A stretch of 64,000 bases of DNA, from contig MKRX01000026.1 of assembly GCA_001898035.1 (NCBI GenBank), forward strand, positions 194,056 through 258,055, given 5' to 3'. The notes under the pieces were generated by a model. That model saw only the letters and a list, made by a program, of their open reading frames with translations. It was not told where the DNA came from and searched no databases. This DNA is from Armatimonadetes bacterium 55-13 (GTDB taxonomy: Bacteria; Armatimonadota; Fimbriimonadia; Fimbriimonadales; Fimbriimonadaceae). This document shows positions 51,121 to 60,466 of the stretch, piece by piece. Numbering within the stretch: position 1 is the stretch's first letter; each line of letters opens with the position of its first letter. The position numbers and the translations under genes were made by a program.

Positions 51121-54100
51121 GTGATTCTTCCGTGGCGAGTGGAGATGCTAGGTGGATTGGCGATTGCGCAAGGCGATCGTCGCATTACACGTTTTCAAAC
51201 CCAAAAGACGGGCGCCCTTCTGGCATACCTAGCCCTGCACCCCAATAAGGCTCATTCTCGCGAAGCTCTTGCCGAAATGCTGTGGCCGGAAGGCGACCCC
51301 ACCGCCATCCGAAATCGCCTCAACCAAGCCATCTCTTCCCTTCGCCGCCAACTACATCCGCCTGAACTCGGGCCTGGCACGGTACTCGTCACTGACCATC
51401 ATTCCGTTGCCATTAATTCAAAAGTTGTGGGCAGCGATGTCGAAGAATTCGAACGCGCCATCAAACAGGCCGAGCGGGCCGAATCCCTAGCTGATAAAAT
51501 TAAGAATCTTGAATATGCCGTAGAGCTTTACAAAGGCGAACTACTGGAAGGCTATTACGAAGAGTGGGTCTTCTCGAAACGAATGCACTTGGCCGATCAC
51601 TACGATCAAGCGCTCCAAGAACTCATTCGCTCGCACGTTGAGGCTGGCAATCCCGATGCCGCCATCGAATTCGCTCGCCTTCGCCTGCAACTCGATCCCT
51701 ACGACGAGACGCCCCATGTCATCCTCATGCGTCTCTACCTCCGCGCCGGACGTCCCAAGAGCGCTCTCAAACAATATGAGGACCTGGTTCGCGCCCTCCA
51801 GACTTTCGACGACGAACCCTCAGAAGTCGCCGAAAAGTACCGCACGAAGGCGGAAGCCCAAGCCGAAAATCGAGCCGTTGCCACCGATGACGACGACCTC
51901 CCGGTAATGGAATCTCGACGTGCGCCAGAAACCGTCCCGCCCCCAGTCACTCCGCGAGAAGAACCCATTCCCTCCATCCCGCGGGTCGTCAGCACCTTCG
52001 TCGGAAGGGACGCCGAGCTCACGGCTATTGAAGACGCCATCGTCCAAGACAAGTCGCGCCTGATCACCATTCTCGGCGTCGGCGGATGCGGAAAAACTCG
52101 CCTCGCCATCGAAGCCGGATGGCGTTTGGTAGAGAAGGTCGGCGGACATGTGTACTTCATTGCCCTCACCAATATCGAAGACGCCTCGGACCTCCCCGTT
52201 GAGATATCGCGCGTCGTCCTGCCGGACAAACTGGGAGGAGCCGATTCGTTCGAGGCTGCCATGACGCGCCTTCGTTCGACCCCGAAAGCCGTTCTGATTC
52301 TCGACAATTTCGAGCACATCGCCGAACTCGGCAGCGCTACCATCAAGACGCTCTTGGAGGCCCTACCAAACCTCTATTGCATCGTAACCACGCGGATCCC
52401 GCTTAATTTGGACGGCGAGGTTCAGATCCCTCTCACCCCGCTCTCCGTCCCCCATCTGGAACCCAGCGTCACCCTCAAAGAGTTGGCCGAGAACCCATCC
52501 GTCGCTCTCTTTGTCGAACGCGCCCAAGCCGTCAAAGCCGATTTCCAACTCACCGAGCGAACCGCAAAATCTATCGTCGATCTCTGTCGGCACCTAGAAG
52601 GGCTCCCCCTTGCCTTGGAGCTCGCCGCCAGTTGGGCCCGCGTCATGACCCCCAGCCAAATGCTGGAGCAGATCAGCGAGAACGTGGACCGCTTGGCTAG
52701 CCGCCGCCGAGACATCAATCCCCGCCACCGCTCGTTCCGCGCCGTCTTCGATGGCAGTTTCTCGCTCCTGGACGAAACCCTAAAATTCGTGTTCCTTCGC
52801 CTGACTTACTTCTCCGGTGGCTGGGACTACGAGTCCGCCGCGCGTCTATGTCCCGGCGTAGACGTCATTACCGCCATCCATACGCTAGAAGAGCACTCCA
52901 TGATCTTCAGCGAGCCCACCGACGATGCCATTCGCTTCTCGATGTTGGAGACCCTGCGCTCGCTGGGTGAGGGCCTAATTCCTCCTGACCTGGACGCCGA
53001 ATGCGGGTGGCTTCACGCCGATTACTTCCTAGAGATGACTGAACGCAATGTCCCCTGGAACAAGTGGGAACGCGCGGTTTCGCTGGACTACTCGAACTGT
53101 ATCGCCGCCCTCCGTTGGTTCGCCGAGAACGAGCGATCCGAGGAGGGCCTCCGAATGGCCGTCGCCATGTCCCGTTATTGGGTCGGCAAGGGCCTCCTCG
53201 CCGAGGGAAGAGAGTGGCTGGACCTCTTCACCACCTTTGATGGCATCGACCTGCTTCTCAACGCTCGCGCCAAATCCGCCTCCGCCAAACTCGCCTGGCT
53301 CGCCGGCGATTTCATCATCGCCGAGCGCTCGATTCGAGAAGTCATCGACACATTCCGTACCTACGACGCGAAGCTCGACGAAATGGAGGCTCAGTTCATC
53401 CTCCAGCTCGAGGCCCACCGCCGGGGCGATTACGAAGAGTCCAAGCGCATCCTCTACGCCAACCTCGCTCTGGCCGAAGCCCTCGACGACGTGAACGCCT
53501 CCGCACGCTGTTGGCTCGCCCTCGGAAACGCTTCCATCGAACAAGGCGAATTCGATGAAGCGCGCGAATACTACGAACGCAGCATCGAGGTATCTCGTAA
53601 GACAGGCACCCCTGAGCGAATCGCCCACGCTCTGACCAACCTCGCCAACCTGTCGATCTTCGCCGGGCAGACCGAAGCCGCCCGAAAGTGGCTCGACGAA
53701 GCCGCCTCGCTCATCGACATGTATGAACAACGCTGGCGCGCCGCTATGACCTATCTCGTCAAGGGCCGCCTCGAGAACGTGGAAGGTAATTACGAAGCTG
53801 CCATCGATACCCTGGTCGAAGGACTGCGCACGGCCCCAACCGAAAAGTTGGTCACCTGGCGATTCCTCATGCAATTCGGCCTCGCCCTCGCCGGGCTTGG
53901 TCTGACCGAAGATGCCATCCGCACGTTTGGATTCTTCGAACGCTATCGCGAACGGATTGGTGAACAGCATCGAGGGATCGAAATGCGAGTCTACGAAGAA
54001 AAGCTGGAAGAGATCCGTTCCGTCTATGGCGAAGATCGTTTTAACGAGCAATTCAACATCGGACGCATCATGAGCGCAGATGAAATGAACGGCCTCATCA

Positions 54101-54144
54101 CCAAGGTTTACCGCCAGCCCATCCGCCTTTTAGAAGCCATTTAG
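51121..54144 (+). CDS. BTAD-STAND transcriptional regulator with TPR repeats
   Basis: The 1007-residue protein starts at GTG. It has an OmpR-like winged helix (residues about 8-95, TRFQTQKTGALLAYLALHPNKAHSREALAEMLWP), a BTAD domain (about 100-245), a NB-ARC-like ATPase with P-loop ILGVGGCGKT and Walker B VLILDNFEH, and a long C-terminal TPR array. This is the SARP/AfsR-like architecture, in which ligand or protein binding to the sensor repeats drives ATP-dependent activation. It diverges from the glycan operon that starts at 51021, so it is the likely regulator of that operon. Confidence 0.93.
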   Translation: MILPWRVEMLGGLAIAQGDRRITRFQTQKTGALLAYLALHPNKAHSREALAEMLWPEGDPTAIRNRLNQAISSLRRQLHPPELGPGTVLVTDHHSVAINSKVVGSDVEEFERAIKQAERAESLADKIKNLEYAVELYKGELLEGYYEEWVFSKRMHLADHYDQALQELIRSHVEAGNPDAAIEFARLRLQLDPYDETPHVILMRLYLRAGRPKSALKQYEDLVRALQTFDDEPSEVAEKYRTKAEAQAENRAVATDDDDLPVMESRRAPETVPPPVTPREEPIPSIPRVVSTFVGRDAELTAIEDAIVQDKSRLITILGVGGCGKTRLAIEAGWRLVEKVGGHVYFIALTNIEDASDLPVEISRVVLPDKLGGADSFEAAMTRLRSTPKAVLILDNFEHIAELGSATIKTLLEALPNLYCIVTTRIPLNLDGEVQIPLTPLSVPHLEPSVTLKELAENPSVALFVERAQAVKADFQLTERTAKSIVDLCRHLEGLPLALELAASWARVMTPSQMLEQISENVDRLASRRRDINPRHRSFRAVFDGSFSLLDETLKFVFLRLTYFSGGWDYESAARLCPGVDVITAIHTLEEHSMIFSEPTDDAIRFSMLETLRSLGEGLIPPDLDAECGWLHADYFLEMTERNVPWNKWERAVSLDYSNCIAALRWFAENERSEEGLRMAVAMSRYWVGKGLLAEGREWLDLFTTFDGIDLLLNARAKSASAKLAWLAGDFIIAERSIREVIDTFRTYDAKLDEMEAQFILQLEAHRRGDYEESKRILYANLALAEALDDVNASARCWLALGNASIEQGEFDEAREYYERSIEVSRKTGTPERIAHALTNLANLSIFAGQTEAARKWLDEAASLIDMYEQRWRAAMTYLVKGRLENVEGNYEAAIDTLVEGLRTAPTEKLVTWRFLMQFGLALAGLGLTEDAIRTFGFFERYRERIGEQHRGIEMRVYEEKLEEIRSVYGEDRFNEQFNIGRIMSADEMNGLITKVYRQPIRLLEAI

Positions 54145-54171
54145 GTACCGATTAGTAACCTCTGGGGAAAT

Positions 54172-55155
54172 ATGTTGAAAGTTGCGATTGTTGGATGCGG
54201 GTTCATGGGCCGAATGCATGCCAACGTGTATGGATTACTTGAAAATGCCCAACTTGTCGCTCTGGTCGATCGTAAGGCAGAGAAGCGCGAAACCTATTCC
54301 AAGGACTTCGGCGTTCCCGCCTACGAAACGATCCACGAAATGCTCGAAAACCACGATGTCGACGCGGTAGATATCTGCCTCCCGACCTACGAGCATAAAG
54401 ATGCCGCTATCGCCGTTGCCCACGCCGGAAAGCATGTCTTCTGCGAAAAGCCGATGGCCCTCACCGTGGATGATGCCGAAGCTATGATCGCCGCCTGTGA
54501 AAAGGCCGGGGTCCGCTTGATGATCGGTCACTGCATCCGCTTCTGGCCGGAATACGCGCTCCTCAAGAAGATGAAAGACGAGGGCAAGTACGGCAAGCTC
54601 CTCTCCATCAATCTCACTCGATACGGCGAATTCCCCTTCTGGTCCACCGATAACTGGCTGGCCGACGAATCTAAGTCCGGCGGCGGCGTCCTGGATATGC
54701 ACATCCACGACACCGACTACGCCCACTACCTCCTCGGCGACCCCAAGTCGGTTCACGCATGGGGCACGGTCGATCATCGGGGCCCTTCCCAAGCCTTCGC
54801 CACTCTGACGTATCCAGATGGCGCGGTTGCCCACTTGGAAGGCGGCTGGAATCTCCCGAACCACACTCCCTTCAAAATGGCGTTCCGGGCGATCTTTGAG
54901 CGTGGAGCCGCCATCATGGATGCCGGCCCCATGACCATCTACGAAGACGGAAAGGACCCGGTCGTTCCCGAGTTTCCCAAGATGGAAGCCGCGGGCGGCG
55001 GAAACATTTCGGACCTCGGCGGCTATTTCCACGAGTTGAAGTACTTCGTAGACTGCATCACCCAGAACCGCCCCTTCGAGATCTCCACGCCCGAGACTTC
55101 TCGAAAGTCTCTAGAAACCACGCTCGAAGAGATTCGTCAGATCAAGCGTCAATAA
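54172..55155 (+). CDS. Gfo/Idh/MocA-family NAD(P)-dependent oxidoreductase
   Basis: The 327-residue protein has the Rossmann motif VAIVGCGFMGRMHA (residues 4-17), the EKP motif VFCEKPMAL with the conserved Lys, and SGGGVLDMHIHDTDYAHYLLG with the catalytic His. Members oxidise or reduce sugars and sugar acids such as myo-inositol or glucose derivatives. It follows the BTAD-STAND gene by 27 bases and is closed by a strong hairpin. The substrate cannot be predicted. Confidence 0.94.
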   Translation: MLKVAIVGCGFMGRMHANVYGLLENAQLVALVDRKAEKRETYSKDFGVPAYETIHEMLENHDVDAVDICLPTYEHKDAAIAVAHAGKHVFCEKPMALTVDDAEAMIAACEKAGVRLMIGHCIRFWPEYALLKKMKDEGKYGKLLSINLTRYGEFPFWSTDNWLADESKSGGGVLDMHIHDTDYAHYLLGDPKSVHAWGTVDHRGPSQAFATLTYPDGAVAHLEGGWNLPNHTPFKMAFRAIFERGAAIMDAGPMTIYEDGKDPVVPEFPKMEAAGGGNISDLGGYFHELKYFVDCITQNRPFEISTPETSRKSLETTLEEIRQIKRQ

Positions 55156-55177
55156 ACGCGACACTCCTAAACCCTAA

Positions 55178-55220
55178 CCGCCTCCTCCGATCACCCCATC
55201 GAGGAGGCGGCCTCTATTTG
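55178..55220 (+). terminator. Terminator after the Gfo/Idh/MocA gene
   Basis: CCGCCTCCTC and GAGGAGGCGG form a perfect 10-bp stem with a 13-base loop, followed by CCTCTATTTG. The U-tract is broken, but position and stem strength favour a terminator. Confidence 0.7.
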
Positions 55221-55252
55221 CGCCCATTCTCCACGCCCAATCAAAGAGCGCC

Positions 55253-58200
55253 CTACCGGAGAAGGGATGGGGGTGAGGGCACAAACCGAACTGCCCTCAG
55301 ATTCATCACCGCCAACCCCGGCTTCGCCGTCGGCTTCAACACCAACTTCATCCGCCCCGGCGTCACCAGCGCGATCTTCCCAAGATCCACCTTCTGAAAA
55401 GTCTCCCAACTCCCCGTCGAAGAAACCTTCCCCTTCACCGTCTGTCCGCCGACCTGGACCTCAAACGTCGATCCCGCCGAGTCCGCCGGACAGGCCAACT
55501 CCAGTTCCAACCGAACCTCGCCCGGTCGCCGAACCTCGAACTCCCATTCCACCGAGTCCTTTACATCCGTCCAGAACCCAATGCAGTCCTTCGCCTGCTC
55601 GTACCCCGCCGAGTTCCCATTAACCTTCGCATCCCGCGCACGAAGCTCCAAAGAGCCATCCGGGTTCTGTCGCGGAACCGGAATCTCCACCGTCAACTTC
55701 CCTTCGTACCGAAGCTCCAACACCTCCGGCATCGTGGAAACCGCGTGAGGAACGGAAACGAATACCGAGCCATCCGCCTCACGCCACTGCGCCACCGGCC
55801 CGCCATTCAATCCTCGAACCGAAAGAATCTTCCCCTTCAAGCCAGGAAGCTCGATCTCTGGCGTCGATCCCGGATCAAAGACGTGAAGATAGAGTCGCCC
55901 CGGCTTCGCCGTTACACGTCCCCAGCTCACCGCCCGAGGGAAGGGCCCCGCCTGCGATCCATAGATCGACTCGCCGTTCTGCTTCAGCCAAGCTCCCACC
56001 GCTGCCAATCGCTCCACACTCGGGGCGGGGATCTCTCCCTCCGGCGTTGGTCCTACATTCAAAAGATAGTTGCCGCCCTTGGAAGCGCAGTCGATCAGGT
56101 TCTGCACCAGTTTCTGCGCGGACTTCCAGCTGTGGTCGTGCGAACTGAATCCCCAAGTGTCGTTCATCGTCATGCAAGACTCCCAGTCCTGCCCCGGTAA
56201 CCCGTTCGCCGGAATCGTCTGCTCGGGCGTACCGTAGTCCCCCACCGCGTCATCGCGAGTGTTAAACCCGTTCATCCCCGCCCGCGCCGTGTCCACTCGG
56301 TTGTTGATGATGATGTTCGGCTGAAGCGACCGCACGTAGTGATACAGGTCCTTCCCTCGCTCGTGCGTCCATGTCGATTCCCACTCGCCGTCAAACCAGA
56401 TAATGCCGATGTCCCCATAGTTGGTCAGCAGTTCCTTCAACTGCGCCTTCATGTACTTCACGTATCGCTCAAAGTCCGGCTTCAACTCCGGTCGCGGATC
56501 CCATTCCCGGCGAGGCAGATAGTCCGGGTGATGCCAATCCATGATCGAGTGATAGAAGCAAAGCTTGATCCCCGCTTCCTTACACGCCGCCGCTAACGGC
56601 TTCAGCAAGTCCTTCTGATAGGGCGTAGAGGCGATATTCCAATCCCCTTGCTTACTCGGCCAAAGTCCAAATCCTTCATGGTGCTTGCTGGTGATGACGA
56701 TGTACTTCATCCCCGCGTCCTTCGCAATCTGCACCCACTTCTTCGGGTCGTACTTCACCGGGTTGAACTGCTTGATCAAAGGCTCATAGTCCGAGACCTT
56801 GATCTTCGCCGAGTTCAAAATCCACTCCGCCGCCCCCGGCACATCCTTCCCGTTCCAAACTCCCCCGGGCACAGCGTACAGCCCCCAGTGGATGAACATC
56901 CCAAATCGAGCTTCCCGGAACCAAGCCATCCGCTTGTCGTGCTGCTCGGGAGTATCCAAAAGCGCGTCTTGTTCCGCCGAAGGCGTCGCATAAGCCGCCA
57001 GCGAGGATATCATCGCCGGCGCCTGAGACTCCGTAACCTCCACCTTCAGACTAGAAACCTTGGTCGCCGGAACCCTCAGAATCCGCTTCGCGCCAATCGT
57101 CGTACCCTTCGCGAACTCCTTCCAAACCCCGTCGATCTTCGCCAGGACCCTAAACGCCTCTACCCGCTGCCCCTCCGAGATCTTCTCCTGGACTACCACG
57201 CGGTCGATCACTTTCGGCTTGTCGAAGTTCAACTCCGTCGAACTAGATTTCGCGCCTTTCCCATAGGTCGCATCGCGCAGCTTCTTAAAGCCCATCAATG
57301 CCTTCACATCGTTCTCATGAATCAACCCGCGCCGGTCCGGCGGCACATTCAAGAGGAACGAAGCGTTGTGCCCCACCGACCGCTCGTAAAGGTCCATCAA
57401 CTGCGCGGGAGACTTCACCCGGGCGTCCTGATCCGCGTGATAAAACCACCCGGGCCGAATCGAAACATCGCACTCCGCCGGTGTCCACTGGTCCCCATGC
57501 TTGGAGCCCTCGCCAAGCTCATTCGAGAGCGGAGTCCCCGGCACGTACCGCTTCGCCGGAATCGTCGCCCAGCAAGTCTCCGGCGCAAAACCCTGCTCGT
57601 TGCCTACCCACCGAACATCCGGCCCGCCGTCCCCAAAGATCACCGCCTTCGGCGCATATTTCCGAACCGTCGAGTTGAACAGTTCCCAATCGTAAACCTG
57701 CTTCTTCCCATTCGGCCCTTCCCCATTCGCCCCGTCAAACCAAACCTCATAGATCGGCCCGTACTTGGTCAGCACCTCCTTCAGCATGTTCGCAAAGACT
57801 TGGTTATATTCCGGCGTCCCATACTTGGGATGATTCCGATCCCACGGCGAGAGATAAACCCCCATCTTCAGCCCGTACTCATTGCAAGCCTTCCGAAGTT
57901 CCATCAAGACGTCGCCCTTCCCGTCTCGCCACTTGGACTGCGCCACCGTATGCGTCGAGTAAGCCGAGGGCCACAAACAGAACCCGTCGTGGTGCTTTGC
58001 GGTAATGATCACCTGCTTCATTCCCGCATCTTTAAAGGTCTTCACCCACTGCCGACAGTCCAGCGCCGTCGGGTTAAACAAGTTAGGATCTTCCTTACCC
58101 TCGCCCCACTCCTTATCGGTAAACGTATTGGGGCCAAAGTGGACGAAGCCGTAATACTCTAACTTGTGCCAATCCAGCTGTCGCCGAGAAGGCTTCGCCA

Positions 58201-58282
58201 GCACAACGTCCACCGTTGGAGTCGTCGAGGGGGTCATCGCCAGCGCGATTAAGGTCGGAAGCAGCATAACTGTTCCCATCAT
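55253..58282 (-). CDS. Exported protein with two tandem GH29 alpha-L-fucosidase modules
   Basis: The 1009-residue protein has a signal peptide and module 1 (about residues 30-345), GH29-B-like, with YYGFVHFGPNTFTDKEWG, ITAKHHDGFCLWPS and a nucleophile Asp in YEVWFDGANG. A discoidin-like linker of about 90 residues follows. Module 2 (about 455-790) is GH29-A-like, with ARFGMFIHWGLYAVPGG, ITSKHHEGFGLWPS and GIIWFDGEWE. After a beta-sandwich, a CBM6/35-like C-terminal domain (about 875-1005) begins VEIPVPRQNPDGSLELRAR. Both modules appear to keep their catalytic Asp. Single-module GH29 proteins are usually 450-600 residues. Confidence 0.92.
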   Translation of the reverse strand: MMGTVMLLPTLIALAMTPSTTPTVDVVLAKPSRRQLDWHKLEYYGFVHFGPNTFTDKEWGEGKEDPNLFNPTALDCRQWVKTFKDAGMKQVIITAKHHDGFCLWPSAYSTHTVAQSKWRDGKGDVLMELRKACNEYGLKMGVYLSPWDRNHPKYGTPEYNQVFANMLKEVLTKYGPIYEVWFDGANGEGPNGKKQVYDWELFNSTVRKYAPKAVIFGDGGPDVRWVGNEQGFAPETCWATIPAKRYVPGTPLSNELGEGSKHGDQWTPAECDVSIRPGWFYHADQDARVKSPAQLMDLYERSVGHNASFLLNVPPDRRGLIHENDVKALMGFKKLRDATYGKGAKSSSTELNFDKPKVIDRVVVQEKISEGQRVEAFRVLAKIDGVWKEFAKGTTIGAKRILRVPATKVSSLKVEVTESQAPAMISSLAAYATPSAEQDALLDTPEQHDKRMAWFREARFGMFIHWGLYAVPGGVWNGKDVPGAAEWILNSAKIKVSDYEPLIKQFNPVKYDPKKWVQIAKDAGMKYIVITSKHHEGFGLWPSKQGDWNIASTPYQKDLLKPLAAACKEAGIKLCFYHSIMDWHHPDYLPRREWDPRPELKPDFERYVKYMKAQLKELLTNYGDIGIIWFDGEWESTWTHERGKDLYHYVRSLQPNIIINNRVDTARAGMNGFNTRDDAVGDYGTPEQTIPANGLPGQDWESCMTMNDTWGFSSHDHSWKSAQKLVQNLIDCASKGGNYLLNVGPTPEGEIPAPSVERLAAVGAWLKQNGESIYGSQAGPFPRAVSWGRVTAKPGRLYLHVFDPGSTPEIELPGLKGKILSVRGLNGGPVAQWREADGSVFVSVPHAVSTMPEVLELRYEGKLTVEIPVPRQNPDGSLELRARDAKVNGNSAGYEQAKDCIGFWTDVKDSVEWEFEVRRPGEVRLELELACPADSAGSTFEVQVGGQTVKGKVSSTGSWETFQKVDLGKIALVTPGRMKLVLKPTAKPGLAVMNLRAVRFVPSPPSLLR

Positions 58283-58326
58283 AGCCCTCCCGATAAATCA
58301 CAACGAAAACGGTCAGGCAACCATGG

Positions 58327-58482
58327 GTGAAGCGTGGCATGGGCGGCCCGCCCATGGCTTCACCCCTCCCCACCTCAGGACCAACAAACGACCACTTATC
58401 CCTAGAATAAGCGGAGAGACAACTGAGCTACCACTTGATCGAGTAGTTCTTCGGCAAGGGTTGGGAATTCTTGCGTCGCTTA
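58327..58482. repeat. Duplicated copy of the M56 gene 3' end plus hairpin
   Basis: This is a near-identical copy of 58501-58655, offset by about 174 bp. It carries a large hairpin (GTGAAGC with GCTTCAC, inner CATGGGCG with CGCCCATG) and, on the minus strand, an in-frame remnant KRRKNSQPLPKNYSIKW with stop, matching the end of the M56 protein apart from Gln for Lys. The 318 bases between the GH29 and M56 genes hold only this duplication. Confidence 0.88.
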
Positions 58483-58500
58483 GTTGATACGGACGTTGGG

Positions 58501-58655
58501 GTGAAGCGTGGCATGGGCGGCCCGCCCATGGCTTCACTCCTCCCCACCCCAGGCCCAAAAGCGACCACTTACCCCTAGAATAACCAGTGAGACAACTGAG
58601 CTACCACTTGATCGAGTAGTTCTTCGGCAAGGGTTTAGAATTCTTGCGTCGCTTA
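58501..58655. repeat. Second copy: hairpin plus the true 3' end of the M56 gene
   Basis: The right part encodes the last 17 codons and stop of the M56 gene. The left part is the hairpin with inner stem CATGGGCG/CGCCCATG. It may serve as a transcript end, but it has no U-run. Confidence 0.85.
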
Positions 58656-60040
58656 AACGTCTGCTTCAAAGCCTTGGCGAACTCCGCCTTCTGATCCGCC
58701 GTGATGATCTTGGCATGGCCATCCAAATAGGCCACCGCCGGTTCGTTCTTCACAGGCTCAATCCACATCAGTGATTCGGAAGGACTGACAAGATCGGCCA
58801 TATTGACGCCACCCACTTTTAAATTGAACTGAAATCGACCAGACCCGGAAGGCGATTCATAGACCTTCTTGTTTTTGATGTAAGGGAAGATCACGGAACA
58901 TGCCGTCTCTTGCGATTGCGCGTACGGTATCACGTCATCAAAGTCGGCGGCATACATCATGGTTGCCAAGCCCAACTGCTTGACGTTAGCCAAAGCCACT
59001 GCCTTATCCCGCGCCGAGCGGTGACCGGGCTGCTGAGTGACCTGAACGCCTGCCAGCGCCGAAACCGCGACCACGGCCAACGCCAACGACGCCAAGGTCT
59101 GAAGGGTCGTAAACCCACGTTGGCGCGCGGGCGACAAAATCGACTGAATTCGAGATTCGATCTTCGATGAATACATCACGGATACTCCTGTAAGAGAAAG
59201 TTGAAGAGATCGTCCGCCGAGACCCGCCGCCATCTGCAGAAGTTCCGAAGCGTAGGTCGAAGGCTTAACCCCCGAATCCAGCACACTCCGATCCGCGGCA
59301 ATCTCAGCTGCCTCCCGCATGGCCCGCGCGCCGAACCACACCAGAGGATTGAACCAATAAAGGGCGCATGTCGCCTCCGCCAGCAGCTGACTGGCAAAGT
59401 CGCGACGGCGCACGTGGGCGAGTTCATGGAGCAAGACTGCTTCCCGGCGTTCCGCCGTCCACAGGTCCGCATCCTCGGGCAACAGCACCACCGGGCGCCA
59501 AAGCCCCCAGGTCATCGCCGTCGCCAATTCGGGAGACGTGCTCTGTCGCAGTTCCCAGGGTCGTCGAACACCCACTCGCGCCGATAGCGCGCCGAGGTCC
59601 AGACCCACATCTTCAGGTTCCAGGGCATAAGAAGCCCGCACTCGCAGGGATCGCAGCGACCACAGTCCAGATAAAGATCGCCCAATCACCCACAGCGCAC
59701 CCACCAGCCAGCCCCCCATCAGAATCCGGGCCCAATCCACGCCCGCCTCTTCTTCAGGAAGCGCCATCACCGGTGTCGCTCTCTCCACCGAGCCTCCCGC
59801 CGTACCAGACTCCTCTACATCGTAGTGAGCCGGTTCCGACTTGACCGCGCTCGGAACATAAATCGTCGCCTTCGGCACCGCGTTCGAGGCCAGGAAGGGC
59901 AAGGTCAACATCGCCACAAACGCCAGTCCCCAAATCACATGCACCGCCGCCGGCCGCCCGCGCATCACCAGCCGACCCGCCAGCCAAGCCAAAACAGAAA
60001 TCGCCAACGCCTTGCCCAACACCCAAAGAACCGCGCTCAT
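58601..60040 (-). CDS. BlaR1/M56-like membrane metallopeptidase with pseudopilin-like C-terminus
   Basis: The 479-residue protein has about four membrane segments and a cytoplasmic M56 zinc protease domain with HELAH (residues 205-209) and the third ligand in AAEIAADRSVLDSG. The C-terminal 130 residues (from about 345) read DKAVALANVKQLGLATMMYAADFDDVIPYAQS ... VAYLDGHAKIIT, like the substrate-type globular part of DUF1559/type II pseudopilins. In BlaR1 a penicillin-binding domain sits there. It overlaps the BlaI-type repressor gene by 4 bp and presumably cleaves or inactivates that repressor on an envelope signal. Confidence 0.88.
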   Translation of the reverse strand: MSAVLWVLGKALAISVLAWLAGRLVMRGRPAAVHVIWGLAFVAMLTLPFLASNAVPKATIYVPSAVKSEPAHYDVEESGTAGGSVERATPVMALPEEEAGVDWARILMGGWLVGALWVIGRSLSGLWSLRSLRVRASYALEPEDVGLDLGALSARVGVRRPWELRQSTSPELATAMTWGLWRPVVLLPEDADLWTAERREAVLLHELAHVRRRDFASQLLAEATCALYWFNPLVWFGARAMREAAEIAADRSVLDSGVKPSTYASELLQMAAGLGGRSLQLSLTGVSVMYSSKIESRIQSILSPARQRGFTTLQTLASLALAVVAVSALAGVQVTQQPGHRSARDKAVALANVKQLGLATMMYAADFDDVIPYAQSQETACSVIFPYIKNKKVYESPSGSGRFQFNLKVGGVNMADLVSPSESLMWIEPVKNEPAVAYLDGHAKIITADQKAEFAKALKQTFKRRKNSKPLPKNYSIKW

Positions 60041-60423
60041 TTCCCCTCCCGCTTTGCCTGCTCAATAATCTTTTCCAACCGAGAGATCTGCTCGTCCGAG
60101 AGCTTCGACTCCTGGCTGTTCACCAAAGTCGCCACCACCCGCTCGATCGATCCCCCAAAGAACGTATCCACCACGCCCGAAATCACGTTCTTCGCCATCT
60201 CATCCCGAGGCACTACCGGCTCATAGATGTACTTCGCCCCCTCTTGAGCAAACCGAACATGCCCCTTGTCCACCAAAATCGTGAGCAGAGTCCGAACCGC
60301 CGTGTTGCTAGGAGGACTCTCCATCTCCTCCCGAATCTCCACCGCCGAAGCCCGCCCCAACCGGTAAAGCGCCTCCAAAATCTCCCGCTCCCGCCGACTC
60401 AGTCCCTTCGCCTCCGAACTCAT
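60037..60423 (-). CDS. BlaI/MecI-family repressor
   Basis: The 128-residue winged-helix protein begins MSSEAKGLSRREREILEALYRLGRASAVEIREEM and contains TAVRTLLTILVDKGHV. It is followed by a dimerisation helix region (ISGVVDTFFGGSIERVVATL). The open frame extends upstream into the repeat region, but the ATG at 60423 is the family start. No Shine-Dalgarno site precedes it, and an operator half-site touches the start codon, so leaderless or weak translation is possible. The partner protease gene overlaps the stop. Confidence 0.93.
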   Translation of the reverse strand: MSSEAKGLSRREREILEALYRLGRASAVEIREEMESPPSNTAVRTLLTILVDKGHVRFAQEGAKYIYEPVVPRDEMAKNVISGVVDTFFGGSIERVVATLVNSQESKLSDEQISRLEKIIEQAKREGK

Positions 60424-60438
60424 GCCAAAATCTTGGCA
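60423..60438. promoter_or_regulatory. BlaI-type operator 1
   Basis: TGCCAA-AATC-TTGGCA is a perfect 6-bp inverted repeat with a 4-base spacer, touching the start codon of the repressor gene. The same palindrome occurs 44 bp upstream. Confidence 0.75.
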
Positions 60439-60466
60439 CACATTTCCACAATTGCCAAGATATAAC

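Noticed and set aside
58327-58655. CRISPR-like repeat pair
   Set aside because: Only two copies of about 156 bp with gene-tail content; no spacer structure or cas genes.
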